The notes under the pieces are model-generated. The model was not told where the DNA came from. It did no database searches and saw only the letters and a program-made list of their open reading frames with translations. 64,000 bases of DNA from JALYGY01 sp963800975 (lineage in GTDB: Bacteria; Actinomycetota; Rubrobacteria; Rubrobacterales; Rubrobacteraceae), in the NCBI GenBank assembly GCA_963800975.1, contig CAWDDB010000019.1, forward strand, positions 1 through 64,000, in the 5' to 3' direction. How positions within the stretch are numbered: the stretch's first letter is position 1; every line of letters begins with the position of its first letter. Made by a program: the position numbers and the translations under genes. Of the stretch, positions 54,868 to 62,948 are shown one piece after another.

Positions 54868-56214
54868 GTGATCTCCTGCCTACTCAACCGGAGCAGGGCG
54901 CTCGCCGCCCTGCTTCTCTGCTTGGCCCTCATGGCTCTGGCCTGCGACGAAGCCTCGACCGCCAGCAAGGTCGAAGAGACGACACCTGCGCCCCGCGCGG
55001 CCAGCGACTCGGAGATCAACCGCGCCGCCGGTGGCGGGGACGAAGCCGCCACGCAACCAGATCGAGCAGATCTCGCCCCGCAGGAGGCGGCGAAGAAGGT
55101 GGCCGAAGCGACCTTTGTGCACCGGTCGACCGATAAGAATAGCCGCGGCGACTACACCTACCTAAGCGCCCAGAGCATCGACGGCAACCCCAACGCCGCC
55201 GTTTTCGCCGAGCCGGTCGCCGACGCGGGCAGCGACTACGAGCACAACATCGGCGTCTGGTACGAGCCCCGAGCCCAGAAGTGGGCGATCTTCAACCAGG
55301 ATCTGGCCGCTGTGCCCGCGGGCTCCGCTTTCGAGGTGGTGGTGCCGCCCAAGAAAGAGAGGTTTGTCCACCACTCGTCGAAGGGAAACACCAAAGATGA
55401 GGGCGCCTTCCTCGACCATCCTCTCGTCAACGGCAAGCCGGAGGCGAGGGTCTCCGTCACCCAGAACTGGAACCCCGGCGGGGGCACCGGCACCTACAAC
55501 AACCACCCGGTTGGCGTCCGCTACTACCCCGACCGTGGCAGGTGGGAGGTCTTCAACGAAGATGGGTCCGCCATGCCGCGAGCTGCGGCCTTCAACGTGA
55601 CCGTGTCCGAAGCCGCGCCGACCGCGAGCGACGGCGTGGTCGATGTAGATACCGGCGAGGCCCCGGGGTACAGGGACTTCTTCTCGGAGGGGAACCCGCA
55701 GACGCCGGCCGCTCTGGTCTCCTCCGATTCGTCCTCCGGCGCGATCCCGGTGGTAAGGCCCTTCAACTTCGGCCGAGATCCTCGCGGTCCCGAAGACAGG
55801 AAACTAGCTCTGACCATCCCCGAACTCGACCTCGATGATGTGCCCGTGTTTGACACCCTCTCGGAAGGCAAGCTGAGGGACGGGACGGTTCACATCCCCG
55901 CCACGGGCTACCCGTGGCAGAAGGGCGCCAACGTGTACATCGCCGGACACCGCGTCGGCTACGAAGGCACGGAATCCGCATATGTCTTCTTCCACCTGGA
56001 CTGGTTGGGGAAGGGGGACGAGATCCTCCTGGAGGACGCGACCGGCACAGAGTACCGTTACCGCGTGACGAAACGGAAGGTCGTCGGGCCGAAAAACGTC
56101 GAGGTGATGAACGCCGTCGAGGGCAAGTCCCTCATAACGCTCCAGACCTGCACCTTGCCAGACTACGACGAGCGGCTTATCGTCCAGGGAGAGTTGGTCG
56201 AGAAGCGAAGCTGA
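54868..56214 (+). CDS. Lipoprotein sortase (class E-like) with two N-terminal repeat domains
   Basis: A transpeptidase-fold protein of 448 residues. GTG 54868 gives a lipoprotein signal, RSRALAALLLCLALMALAC, so the chain should be lipid-anchored. Residues 83-160 and 166-246 are two copies of an about 80-residue domain: FVHRST ... PNAAVFAEPVA ... GVWYEPRAQKWAIFNQDLAAVPAGSAFEV, and FVHHSS ... GVRYYPDRGRWEVFNEDGSAMPRAAAFNV. The sortase domain follows (about 305-448) with His361 (IAGHRVGY), Cys428 (TLQTCTLPDYDERL) and Arg436. No LPxTG/LAxTG substrate was found in the window. The first repeats seem to be a known uncharacterised domain, whose name I cannot confirm. Confidence 0.85.
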   Translation: MISCLLNRSRALAALLLCLALMALACDEASTASKVEETTPAPRAASDSEINRAAGGGDEAATQPDRADLAPQEAAKKVAEATFVHRSTDKNSRGDYTYLSAQSIDGNPNAAVFAEPVADAGSDYEHNIGVWYEPRAQKWAIFNQDLAAVPAGSAFEVVVPPKKERFVHHSSKGNTKDEGAFLDHPLVNGKPEARVSVTQNWNPGGGTGTYNNHPVGVRYYPDRGRWEVFNEDGSAMPRAAAFNVTVSEAAPTASDGVVDVDTGEAPGYRDFFSEGNPQTPAALVSSDSSSGAIPVVRPFNFGRDPRGPEDRKLALTIPELDLDDVPVFDTLSEGKLRDGTVHIPATGYPWQKGANVYIAGHRVGYEGTESAYVFFHLDWLGKGDEILLEDATGTEYRYRVTKRKVVGPKNVEVMNAVEGKSLITLQTCTLPDYDERLIVQGELVEKRS

Positions 56215-56215
56215 G

Positions 56216-56249
56216 CCGGCCGCGGTCGTGCTAAGATCTGCGCGGCCGG
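56216..56249. terminator. Hairpin after the sortase gene
   Basis: CCGGCCGCG and CGCGGCCGG form a perfect 9-bp stem with a 16-base loop that contains TAAGAT, a plausible -10 box for the next gene. There is no T-tract. It may act as a terminator, or the promoter may lie inside the loop. Confidence 0.4.
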
Positions 56250-56295
56250 ACAAGAATAGCGTGCCGGCTCCACCCGACCGGACAGAGGAAGAGTT

Positions 56296-57120
56296 TTGCG
56301 GCTGAGTGTCCTCGCGAGCGGTAGCTCGGGCAACGCTACGTACATAGAGTCGGAGGCGGGAGGTCTGCTCGTCGACGCTGGCCTCACTTGCCGGCGGATC
56401 GGTCTCCTTCTCGCCCGCATCGGCCGAAGCCTGGAAGACGTGCGCGCCGTGCTCGTGACCCACGGACACGCCGACCACACGTCCGGCGTGCGCTCCATCG
56501 CGCGTGAATGCGGCGCGGAGGTATTCGCCGCTCCGGGCGCCGGGGAGCGCGTGGGCGCGATCGTCGTCGGCGCGGGAGAAACGTTCGAGGTCGGCGGCCT
56601 CGCCGCGACCTTTTTCGAGGTTCCCCACGACTCCGCGACCTACGGCCTGCGGCTCTCGGATGGAGAGCACGCGGTCGCGATCGCCACCGACCTGGGCGAA
56701 GCGGGACCGGATGTCCTCGAACACATGCGCGGTGCTCAGGCGGTGGTGCTCGAGGCGAACCACGACCCCGAATGGCTGAGACGCGGACCATACTCGGCCA
56801 GGCTAAAGCGCAGGATCGGCTCTACGAATGGCCACCTCTCGAACCGTCAGGCGGCAGAGGCTGCGCTCGCGCTCGCGCCGCACGGGCTCGGGGATCTCAT
56901 CCTCGCCCACCTCTCCGAGACCAACAATTCACCCGCGAGAGCCTGCGGAACCGTCCACAAGTCGCTCAGGGAGGCCGGACACGGCAGCGTACGAGTCAGG
57001 GCAGCCCTCGCGGGCCACCCGACCCCGTGGGTCGAGGCTGGGACGCCGCTCGTGAGCACCGAGAATCTTTACCGTTACTCGGGCGAGGGCGAGTCCCGCC
57101 AGCTGTTCGAGATCGAGTGA
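56296..57120 (+). CDS. MBL-fold metallohydrolase (YycJ/WalJ-like)
   Basis: A metallo-beta-lactamase-fold hydrolase of 274 residues. TTG 56296 follows AGAGGAAGAG and gives the family start MRLSVLASGSSGNATYIE. The metal site is VLVTHGHADHTSGVRSIARECGAEVFA, with further ligands in EVPHDSATYGLR, IATDLGEAGPDVLEHM and LILAHLSETNNSP. The Ser-Ser-Gly-Asn start and LSETNNSP end identify the YycJ/ExoX-like branch, whose role (nuclease or cell-wall link) is unsettled. Its stop overlaps the rlmH start in GTGA. Confidence 0.9.
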   Translation: MRLSVLASGSSGNATYIESEAGGLLVDAGLTCRRIGLLLARIGRSLEDVRAVLVTHGHADHTSGVRSIARECGAEVFAAPGAGERVGAIVVGAGETFEVGGLAATFFEVPHDSATYGLRLSDGEHAVAIATDLGEAGPDVLEHMRGAQAVVLEANHDPEWLRRGPYSARLKRRIGSTNGHLSNRQAAEAALALAPHGLGDLILAHLSETNNSPARACGTVHKSLREAGHGSVRVRAALAGHPTPWVEAGTPLVSTENLYRYSGEGESRQLFEIE

Positions 57121-57590
57121 TCCGGCGCACCACGGTAGTAGCTGTAGGGAGGCTGAAGGGCTGGGCCGCGGACGGCTGCGACGACTACATCCGCCGCCTC
57201 CGGCGCTACTTCTCTCTAGACGTCGCGGAAGTTCCCGAGGAGGACATGAACCGCAGCCCTCAGGCGGAGGTCCTAACGCGCGAGGGCGAGCGGCTGCTCA
57301 AGCGCATCCCCGCGAACGCTTACGTTGTGGCCCTGGACCGCGAGTCTGGCAAGCAGGTCTCCTCGGTCGAGCTCGCGCGAAGGCTGAACTCCCTCGGCGT
57401 CTCCGGCCGCAGCCACGTTGCTTTCGTGCTCGGTGGACCTCTCGGACTCTCCCGGGAGGTGCTGGATGATGCCGACGAGCGCATCTCCCTCGGGAACGTT
57501 ACCCTCCCGCACGCGCTCGCGCGGATCGTCCTTCTGGAGCAACTCTACCGGGCGGTCAAGATTGAACGCGGCGAGAAATATCACTGGTGA
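57117..57590 (+). CDS. rlmH: 23S rRNA (pseudouridine1915-N3)-methyltransferase
   Basis: A SPOUT-class methyltransferase that modifies helix 69 of 23S rRNA; 157 residues, the standard size. GTG 57117 overlaps the previous stop and begins MIRRTTVVAVGRLKGWAADGCDDYIRRL. The SAM knot contains VVALDRESGKQVSS, VAFVLGGPLGLSREVLDDADERISLG, and the C-terminal LPHALARIVLLEQLYRAVKIERGEKYHW. All of this fits RlmH with no missing part. It is often beside the MBL-fold gene in bacteria. Confidence 0.94.
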   Translation: MIRRTTVVAVGRLKGWAADGCDDYIRRLRRYFSLDVAEVPEEDMNRSPQAEVLTREGERLLKRIPANAYVVALDRESGKQVSSVELARRLNSLGVSGRSHVAFVLGGPLGLSREVLDDADERISLGNVTLPHALARIVLLEQLYRAVKIERGEKYHW

Positions 57591-57603
57591 TGTGGCACGC
57601 TGC

Positions 57604-57620
57604 GCCCGGCTGCGCCGGGC
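57604..57620 (+). terminator. Short hairpin after rlmH
   Basis: GCCCGGC and GCCGGGC pair perfectly around TGC and are followed by TTCGCTTGTC. It is a likely weak intrinsic terminator of the MBL/rlmH transcript and the first stem of a hairpin-rich gap. Confidence 0.45.
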
Positions 57621-57623
57621 TTC

Positions 57624-57792
57624 GCTTGTCAGCTTTCGCCTTGGTTCAGGCAGAAGCCCTTTACTGAAAGCGAGGCTGGCGAAGCCTAAAGCGGGCGCGA
57701 TGCGTGCTGACAAGCGGAAGCGGGCGCCAGCACGCTGCAGCGTGCTGACAAGCTGCCGAAGGCAGCGTGCTACCATTCACATATATGCGAAT
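57624..57792. repeat. Inverted-repeat-rich gap between rlmH and argS
   Basis: GCTTGTCAGC (57624-57633) faces two direct copies of its complement, GCTGACAAGC (57706-57715 and 57744-57753). Between and after them lie AGCACGCTGCAGCGTGCT (57729-57746, a perfect 18-bp palindrome) and the hairpin GCTGCC-GAA-GGCAGC (57752-57766). The near-palindrome ATTCACATATATGCGAAT (57775-57792, one mismatch pair) ends the region about 28 bases before argS. No gene is seen here. It resembles a small dispersed repeat element plus an AT-rich operator. Confidence 0.55.
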
Positions 57793-57819
57793 GCAGATAG
57801 ACAGATTCGGGGTGGGCAG

Positions 57820-59457
57820 GTGAGCTTCGAGGAGCGCCTGGCTGGGTCCGTACTCGAGACGGTGCGCGATACCTACGGCGTCGAGCTCGACGCCGTGCAC
57901 GTCGAGCGGCCAAACGACCCGACCCACGGCGACTTCGCGACCAACGTCGCCCTCGCCAACGCCCGCGTCTTCAAGCGGAACCCCAGGGATGTCGCACAGA
58001 CGCTCGTGTCGGCGCTGGACGTGCCGTTCGTGCGCGAGGCGGACGTCGCGGGGCCCGGATTCGTGAACTTCAGGCTTACGTCCGAGGCCATCTGGGGAGC
58101 GGTCGGGGAAGTGCTTCGAGAGGGCGAGGGGTACGGTCGGGTGGAGCCCTCAGGCGAGCCGATACAGCTGGAGTTCGTCAGCGCCAACCCCACCGGACCG
58201 ATGACGGTAGCGCACGGTCGCCACGCGGCCTACGGGGACTCGCTGGCAAGGCTCCTGCGGGCCGCCGGAAGAGTCGTATCGCGCGAGTACTACTTCAACG
58301 ACGGGGGGAACCAGATCCGGCTCCTCGGCGAGTCGGTCGCCGCGCGTTACGCAGAGATCCACGACAGGGAGTGGCCCGTCTCCGACCCCGAGGCGCTGTA
58401 CCGTGGCGAGTACGTCCATGAGATCGCGCGCGACCTAGCGGAGGGTTACGGCGGGCGCTACCTGGACATGACCCCGGACAAGGCGCTGCCGGAGATCGAC
58501 GCCTTCGCGACCGCCTGGTGCATGGCGGACATCAAGCGCACGCTCGAACGCGCGCGGGTCGAGTTCGATCGCTACTACAACGAGAAGAGCCTCTACGACT
58601 CCGGCGCCGTCGAGGAGGTGCTGGAGGACCTGAGGGAGCGGGGTCAGATCTACGAGAGCGAAGGCGCCGTCTGGCTCGCGTCGTCGAAGTTCGGGGATGA
58701 CAAGGACCGGGTGCTCGTCAAGGGGGACGGGACCTACACCTACATGGCCCCGGACCTCGCCTACCACCGCGGCAAGTGGGAGCGCGGCTTCAGGACCGCC
58801 GTCGACGTGCTCGGCGCGGACCATGCCGGATACCCGCCGCGCATCCGGGCCGGGCTCGTGGCGCTTGGCCTGCCGAGGGAGTTCCTCGAGGTGGAGTTGA
58901 TCCGGCTCGTGAAGCTGATCCGGGCCGGGGAGCAGGTCAAGGTCAGCAAGCGGGCCGGGACCTTCGTGGCCTTCGACGAGCTTTTGGACGAGGTCGGCGT
59001 CGACGTGGCGCGCTACTTCTACGTGCGCTCCTCGCACAAGACGGAGATGAACTTCGACCTGGACCTCGCGATCCGCCAGTCGGACGAGAACCCCGTCTTC
59101 TACGTGCAGTACGCCCACGCCCGTATCGCCAGTATCTTCGAGCGGGCCGGGACGAGCGACGACGTAGCCTGGGAGATCCCGGTCGGCGACGTGGCCCCGG
59201 AGGAGCGCTTGCTCGCCCTGGAGCTCTCCGACTTCCCGCGCGTGGTGCGCAACGCCGCGGACAGGCGCGAGGTGCACCTGCTTCCGACCTACCTCGAGAC
59301 GCTCGCGACGCGCTTCCACCAGTTCTACACCGTGCACCGCGTGCTCGTCGACGACGATGAGGTGCGAGCCAGGCGGCTCGCATTGTGCGGCGCGACCAAG
59401 AGGGTGCTCGCCACGGGGCTGGGGCTCCTGGGCGTGAGCGCACCTGAGAGTATGTGA
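57820..59457 (+). CDS. argS: Arginyl-tRNA synthetase
   Basis: This charges tRNA-Arg; 545 residues. GTG 57820 begins SFEERLAGSVLETVRDTYG, the arginyl-specific N-terminal domain (HGDFATNVAL). The class I HIGH-type motif is SANPTGPMTVAHGRHAAYGDSLARLL; the KMSKS-type loop is VKVSKRAGTFVAFDELLDEVG. The anticodon-binding helical domain contains NPVFYVQYAHARIASIFERAG, and the C-terminus has FHQFYTVHRVL. The chain is complete. It is preceded by a hairpin-rich leader. Confidence 0.95.
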   Translation: MSFEERLAGSVLETVRDTYGVELDAVHVERPNDPTHGDFATNVALANARVFKRNPRDVAQTLVSALDVPFVREADVAGPGFVNFRLTSEAIWGAVGEVLREGEGYGRVEPSGEPIQLEFVSANPTGPMTVAHGRHAAYGDSLARLLRAAGRVVSREYYFNDGGNQIRLLGESVAARYAEIHDREWPVSDPEALYRGEYVHEIARDLAEGYGGRYLDMTPDKALPEIDAFATAWCMADIKRTLERARVEFDRYYNEKSLYDSGAVEEVLEDLRERGQIYESEGAVWLASSKFGDDKDRVLVKGDGTYTYMAPDLAYHRGKWERGFRTAVDVLGADHAGYPPRIRAGLVALGLPREFLEVELIRLVKLIRAGEQVKVSKRAGTFVAFDELLDEVGVDVARYFYVRSSHKTEMNFDLDLAIRQSDENPVFYVQYAHARIASIFERAGTSDDVAWEIPVGDVAPEERLLALELSDFPRVVRNAADRREVHLLPTYLETLATRFHQFYTVHRVLVDDDEVRARRLALCGATKRVLATGLGLLGVSAPESM

Positions 59458-59463
59458 GGACTG

Positions 59464-59483
59464 GCGCCCGGCATGCCGGGCGC
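59464..59483. terminator. 20-bp palindrome after argS
   Basis: GCGCCCGGCATGCCGGGCGC is a perfect palindrome starting seven bases after the argS stop. It forms a strong hairpin but lacks a T-tract. It is a probable terminator or mRNA-stabilising stem. Confidence 0.45.
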
Positions 59484-59539
59484 GGACCAACCGGTGGGCG
59501 CCTCCGCGCGTCGTAGGGTGGGCCAAGGGACGGAGAGCC

Positions 59540-60712
59540 ATGGGCGACCGAACGCTGACGCGGCGCGAGCTCGTACGTCGAGTTTCGCTCGGGCTGTGCG
59601 CTCTCGGTCTCCCGACGGCAGCCTGTAGCGGGGACGACTCCAGGCCGCGGCGAGAGGATGCCTCCGCGTCCGAGGCAGCAGAGGGATCTGTCTCCCAAAC
59701 CGAGGTCATGCGGGATTCGCGGGCCGCGCACACGGCGACGGCGCTCTCCGACGGAGGGGTGCTCGTGGCTGGCGGGTTTGCGGCAGGAGAGGAGATCCCG
59801 TTGCGCGGCACCGAGCTCTATGACAGCGGAGCGGGCGGCTTCGTCCGCGCAGGAGACATGACAACCCCACGTCAGAGCCACGCCGCCGCACCTCTCACCG
59901 ACGGTCGGGTGCTGATTGCCGGCGGGTACGGCGCAGACGGCGTGCTCCGCTCAGCTGAGGTGTACGACCCTTCGAGCAAGAGGTTGGTAGCGACCGGCAA
60001 CATGGGCTCGCCTCGGGCCGGACACGAGGCCGTGGCGCTGCGCGACGGCCGGGTGCTGATCGTTGGCGGCGTTGGTCCGGGTTTCGAGTTCCTCGCGACC
60101 GCCGAGCTCTACGATCCCGCGGCCGGGCGGTTCTCGTCCACGGGTTCTATGTCAATGGTCCGCGAATCCCACACCGTCACGCTGCTCGACGATGGACGGT
60201 TGCTGGTGACGGGCGGGCACGCGGGTGCCGGTGAGGATCTCGAGCTGTACGCATCGGCGGAGCTCTACGAGCCAGGACTCGGTCGCTTCGTCCCGACGGC
60301 CGGCATGACCATGCGACGCCACAAGCACGACGCTGTAAGGCTGGCCGACGGGCGGGTGCTGGTAATGGGCGGAGCGGACGCGGAGGAAGATCCCACGCCG
60401 TTCGCTGACGCCGAGATCTACGACCCCACGCGTGCCAGCTTCCGTGGCACGGACGAGATGGGCCTTGCCAGGTACAAGTTTCGCGGAACCTCGGTACTCC
60501 TCGAAGACGGGAGGGTCGTCGTGGCGGGGGGTGCGTCCTCGCCCGAGGTGTTCGAGCCGGCGACCGGCCGCTTCTCCGGGCTGACCGGGGACTACGGCAG
60601 GGCGCCGCTGTTCGCCGCCGCTGCCCGTCTTGCCGGCGGCACGGTGCTCGTGTGCGGCGGGTACTCCCGGACCGACCTCCCTACCGGCTCAGCCTGGCTC
60701 GTGCGCCCTTGA
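59540..60712 (+). CDS. Kelch-repeat lipoprotein (beta-propeller)
   Basis: An exported protein of 390 residues. The N-terminus RRELVRRVSLGLCALGLPTAAC has a lipobox, so it should be lipid-anchored. Six or so kelch blades of about 48 residues follow, each with the pattern DGRVLIAGG then AE-x-YDP-x-x-x-x-F-x-x-TG-x-M-x-x-x-R-x-x-H. This is the galactose-oxidase-like propeller, but the copper ligands of galactose oxidase are not apparent. A binding role is more likely than catalysis. GGAGAG precedes ATG 59540. Confidence 0.85.
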   Translation: MGDRTLTRRELVRRVSLGLCALGLPTAACSGDDSRPRREDASASEAAEGSVSQTEVMRDSRAAHTATALSDGGVLVAGGFAAGEEIPLRGTELYDSGAGGFVRAGDMTTPRQSHAAAPLTDGRVLIAGGYGADGVLRSAEVYDPSSKRLVATGNMGSPRAGHEAVALRDGRVLIVGGVGPGFEFLATAELYDPAAGRFSSTGSMSMVRESHTVTLLDDGRLLVTGGHAGAGEDLELYASAELYEPGLGRFVPTAGMTMRRHKHDAVRLADGRVLVMGGADAEEDPTPFADAEIYDPTRASFRGTDEMGLARYKFRGTSVLLEDGRVVVAGGASSPEVFEPATGRFSGLTGDYGRAPLFAAAARLAGGTVLVCGGYSRTDLPTGSAWLVRP

Positions 60713-60784
60713 GGTCGAAGCCTGCCTCGGGTGTTGTCTGGTAGAGGGGCCGCTGTTCGACGCCCATACCTGTCGGCGCTGGGG

Positions 60785-60826
60785 GTCTCCGGAGACAGCC
60801 GCGCGGCTACAACATCAGCGTTGTAG
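60785..60826. repeat. Two adjacent hairpins after the kelch gene
   Basis: GTCTCCGGAGAC (60785-60796) is a perfect palindrome. CTACAAC-ATCAGC-GTTGTAG (60807-60826) is a 7-bp stem with a six-base loop. They lie in the 202-base gap between the kelch gene and the convergent amide hydrolase, and could end either transcript. Nothing else was recognised in the gap. Confidence 0.4.
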
Positions 60827-60914
60827 GTGTGCTCCCGAGGCCCTGCTGCGCTACGCGCCGGGTGCTCTCGCCCTGGACCCCATCAGGGTCGAGGCGCGGG
60901 CACGATGTGACTGG

Positions 60915-61931
60915 CTACGCGATAGTTTCTGGCACGCTTTCAAATGTCTCCGGTTGGTCCACCGCGATCTTCTCGGTCTTGCCTCCGCCGAAGTCCAGCC
61001 GCGTTAGATCCACCTGTCGCACGCGCAGGTTCTCGTAGGTGCGGAAGTACATCTTGCGGTTGGTCAGGTCGCGCACGGTCGCCCACTGGGTTGATTCGTA
61101 GGTCGTGCCTCCTCTCTCCGCGACGACCCCGCGGAAGATGTCGAAGGTGTTCACGATGTGCCAGGCCGTATTTACCGCGGCCGGGGCATCGGACGGTTGC
61201 TCGGCGGCCTGCGAAAAGGCGACGGCCCTGACGAAGCGCGAAGGCGGGGTGTAATCGCCCGGCAGCCCGAGAAGTCCCGTTCCCTGGCCGGTGCCGGCGA
61301 CCTCGATGCCCGAGAGATCCACCTTCGGCACGTTCAGCACCGAGAGGTTGACGAAGTTGCGCAGGTTGTTGATGTGCCAATCGAAAGGCGGGGCGTTCGT
61401 CAGAACACCTAGCGGGTTGTCGTGGACCTCTACCCTTCCCGCGACGAACTCCACGACCAGGCAACGGCCGCCCGGATCATGGAAGGCGAAGTGTACCGGG
61501 GCGAGGACGTTGCCAAGCTCCGGGGTACCTGCTCCCCAAACGTTGACCCCCGGCAGCGCGGCCTCGAGCTCCGCGACGGTCGCGAAGTTGCCTAGCGACC
61601 AGTTGGCGAATTCAGTCGGCGCGAGTGCCTTCTCCGCTTCTGCTTCGTCCACGTCCGGGTAGGAGGTATGCCCGGGAAGCCAGAGCTCGGACATCGCCAG
61701 CCCCGCCTCGTTCAGCCCGTCTGCGACCAGCTCGCCGCCGAAGGCGTTCATGCCGACGAAGCCGTACCTCGAACGCCAGCGAAGACCCGGTCGGCCACCC
61801 GGACCAGTTCCGACGTTGTCCCTCGCGCGCGGGACGACGATGACGTCGGACTTCAGGTCCAGGGCGAACTCCATCGTGCGGCCCACCACCACGGTTCCGT
61901 CCTTTGCCTCCAACGAAAACGACGTACACAC
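60915..61931 (-). CDS. Linear amide C-N hydrolase (choloylglycine hydrolase / penicillin V acylase family)
   Basis: An Ntn-type hydrolase of 338 residues. GTG 61931 is chosen because it puts the nucleophile at Cys2 (M-CTSFSLEAKDG), exposed after removal of the initiator Met, and because GAAAGGGG lies seven bases upstream. A start at 62012 would bury the cysteine. Other family features are Arg18 in VVGRTMEFALD (where Asp is often found at the Glu), NEAGLAMSELWLPGH, and the oxyanion asparagine in VLTNAPPFDWHINNLRNF. Substrate may be a bile-salt-like amide, a beta-lactam or an acyl-homoserine lactone; this cannot be told. Confidence 0.88.
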   Translation of the reverse strand: MCTSFSLEAKDGTVVVGRTMEFALDLKSDVIVVPRARDNVGTGPGGRPGLRWRSRYGFVGMNAFGGELVADGLNEAGLAMSELWLPGHTSYPDVDEAEAEKALAPTEFANWSLGNFATVAELEAALPGVNVWGAGTPELGNVLAPVHFAFHDPGGRCLVVEFVAGRVEVHDNPLGVLTNAPPFDWHINNLRNFVNLSVLNVPKVDLSGIEVAGTGQGTGLLGLPGDYTPPSRFVRAVAFSQAAEQPSDAPAAVNTAWHIVNTFDIFRGVVAERGGTTYESTQWATVRDLTNRKMYFRTYENLRVRQVDLTRLDFGGGKTEKIAVDQPETFESVPETIA

Positions 61932-62073
61932 AGCGTCACCCCTTTCGCCGCATCTCGCGCACCGGTAACTCGCGCAAACTCCTCCGTTCGTGAGTAGGGT
62001 ACAGCGAAGCACCCTGCCCCGCGACGCCGCCCTGCCCTCAGGTCGGCCGGGATGCCGGGGGCGAAAAGCCCTC

Positions 62074-62082
62074 TGCTATACT
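62074..62082 (+). promoter_or_regulatory. Extended -10 promoter of the metallophosphoesterase operon
   Basis: TGC followed by TATACT forms an extended -10 element 38 bases before ATG 62121. No clear -35 box is present, which extended -10 promoters tolerate. The region lies between divergent genes (amide hydrolase on the minus strand). Confidence 0.4.
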
Positions 62083-62120
62083 GATCGCGGCTGGTTCTTA
62101 TCGAAAGCACCGGGGAGGAC

Positions 62121-62945
62121 ATGAGCGCGCGCGACCGGTTGACGATCTGCCAGATCTCGGACATCCACTGCGGAAGTCCTTACTTTATCCCCGATCTTCT
62201 GGAGCGTTCCATCCTCGAGATAAACGACCTGGATCCCGCGGCCGTCGTGGTCTCGGGTGACCTGACCAACGCGGGGTACCGCCAGGAGTTCGAGACCTCG
62301 GCCGAGTACGTGCGGCGTTTCGACTGCGAGAACGTCATGGTCATCCCAGGCAACCACGACTCGCGCAACGTCGGCTACGTCCACTTCGAGCGGCTGTTCG
62401 GGGAGCGCTACTCGTGCATAGACTTCGCGGACGCCGTCATGGTCGGGGTGGATTCCTCTGAGCCCGATCTGAACGACGGGCGGGTGGGTCGCGAGCACTA
62501 CGAGTTTATCCGGGAGTCGTTCTCGGGGGCAGAGGACAGGCTCAAGATCTTCGTCATTCACCACCACCTGATCCCGATCCCAGGCACCGGCCGCGAGCGC
62601 AACATCATATTCGACGCCGGCGACGTGCTGGAGCTCTTGGACGAGGTCGGGGCCGACCTCGTCCTCTCGGGGCACAAGCACGTGCCTTACTCCTGGAAGC
62701 TCGAGAACATGTTCATCGTGAACGCGGGCACGGCCTCCACGACGCGCCTGCGCGGCAACACGCGTCCCTGCTACAACATAATCGAGATAGAGGACGGGCA
62801 CGTCAGGGTGTTCCGCAAGTACCCCTTCAAGCAGCGGGAGCTCACCATAGACTTCGACTCGGAGACCCGTGAGTACTCGCGCTTCGAGGACAGGATCGAC
62901 GCGGAGGTAGGTCTGGACTCCGAGGTCCCATTGCGCGGAGAGTAA
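62121..62945 (+). CDS. Calcineurin-like metallophosphoesterase
   Basis: A two-metal phosphoesterase of 274 residues. All five family motifs are present: ISDIHCG, VVVSGDLTNAG, VIPGNHDSRN, FVIHHHLIP, LVLSGHKHVPY. The pattern resembles cyclic-nucleotide-phosphodiesterase-type (CpdA/Icc-like) enzymes. GGGGAGG precedes ATG 62121. The next gene starts three bases after its stop, so it is cotranscribed with a cyclic 2,3-diphosphoglycerate synthetase; hydrolysis of that or another cyclic phosphate is possible. No signal peptide. Confidence 0.88.
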   Translation: MSARDRLTICQISDIHCGSPYFIPDLLERSILEINDLDPAAVVVSGDLTNAGYRQEFETSAEYVRRFDCENVMVIPGNHDSRNVGYVHFERLFGERYSCIDFADAVMVGVDSSEPDLNDGRVGREHYEFIRESFSGAEDRLKIFVIHHHLIPIPGTGRERNIIFDAGDVLELLDEVGADLVLSGHKHVPYSWKLENMFIVNAGTASTTRLRGNTRPCYNIIEIEDGHVRVFRKYPFKQRELTIDFDSETREYSRFEDRIDAEVGLDSEVPLRGE

Positions 62946-62948
62946 GTC

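Noticed and set aside
58435..59811. 458-codon open frame on the minus strand
   Set aside because: It covers argS and the argS-kelch gap antisense; no motif was found and argS is certain.
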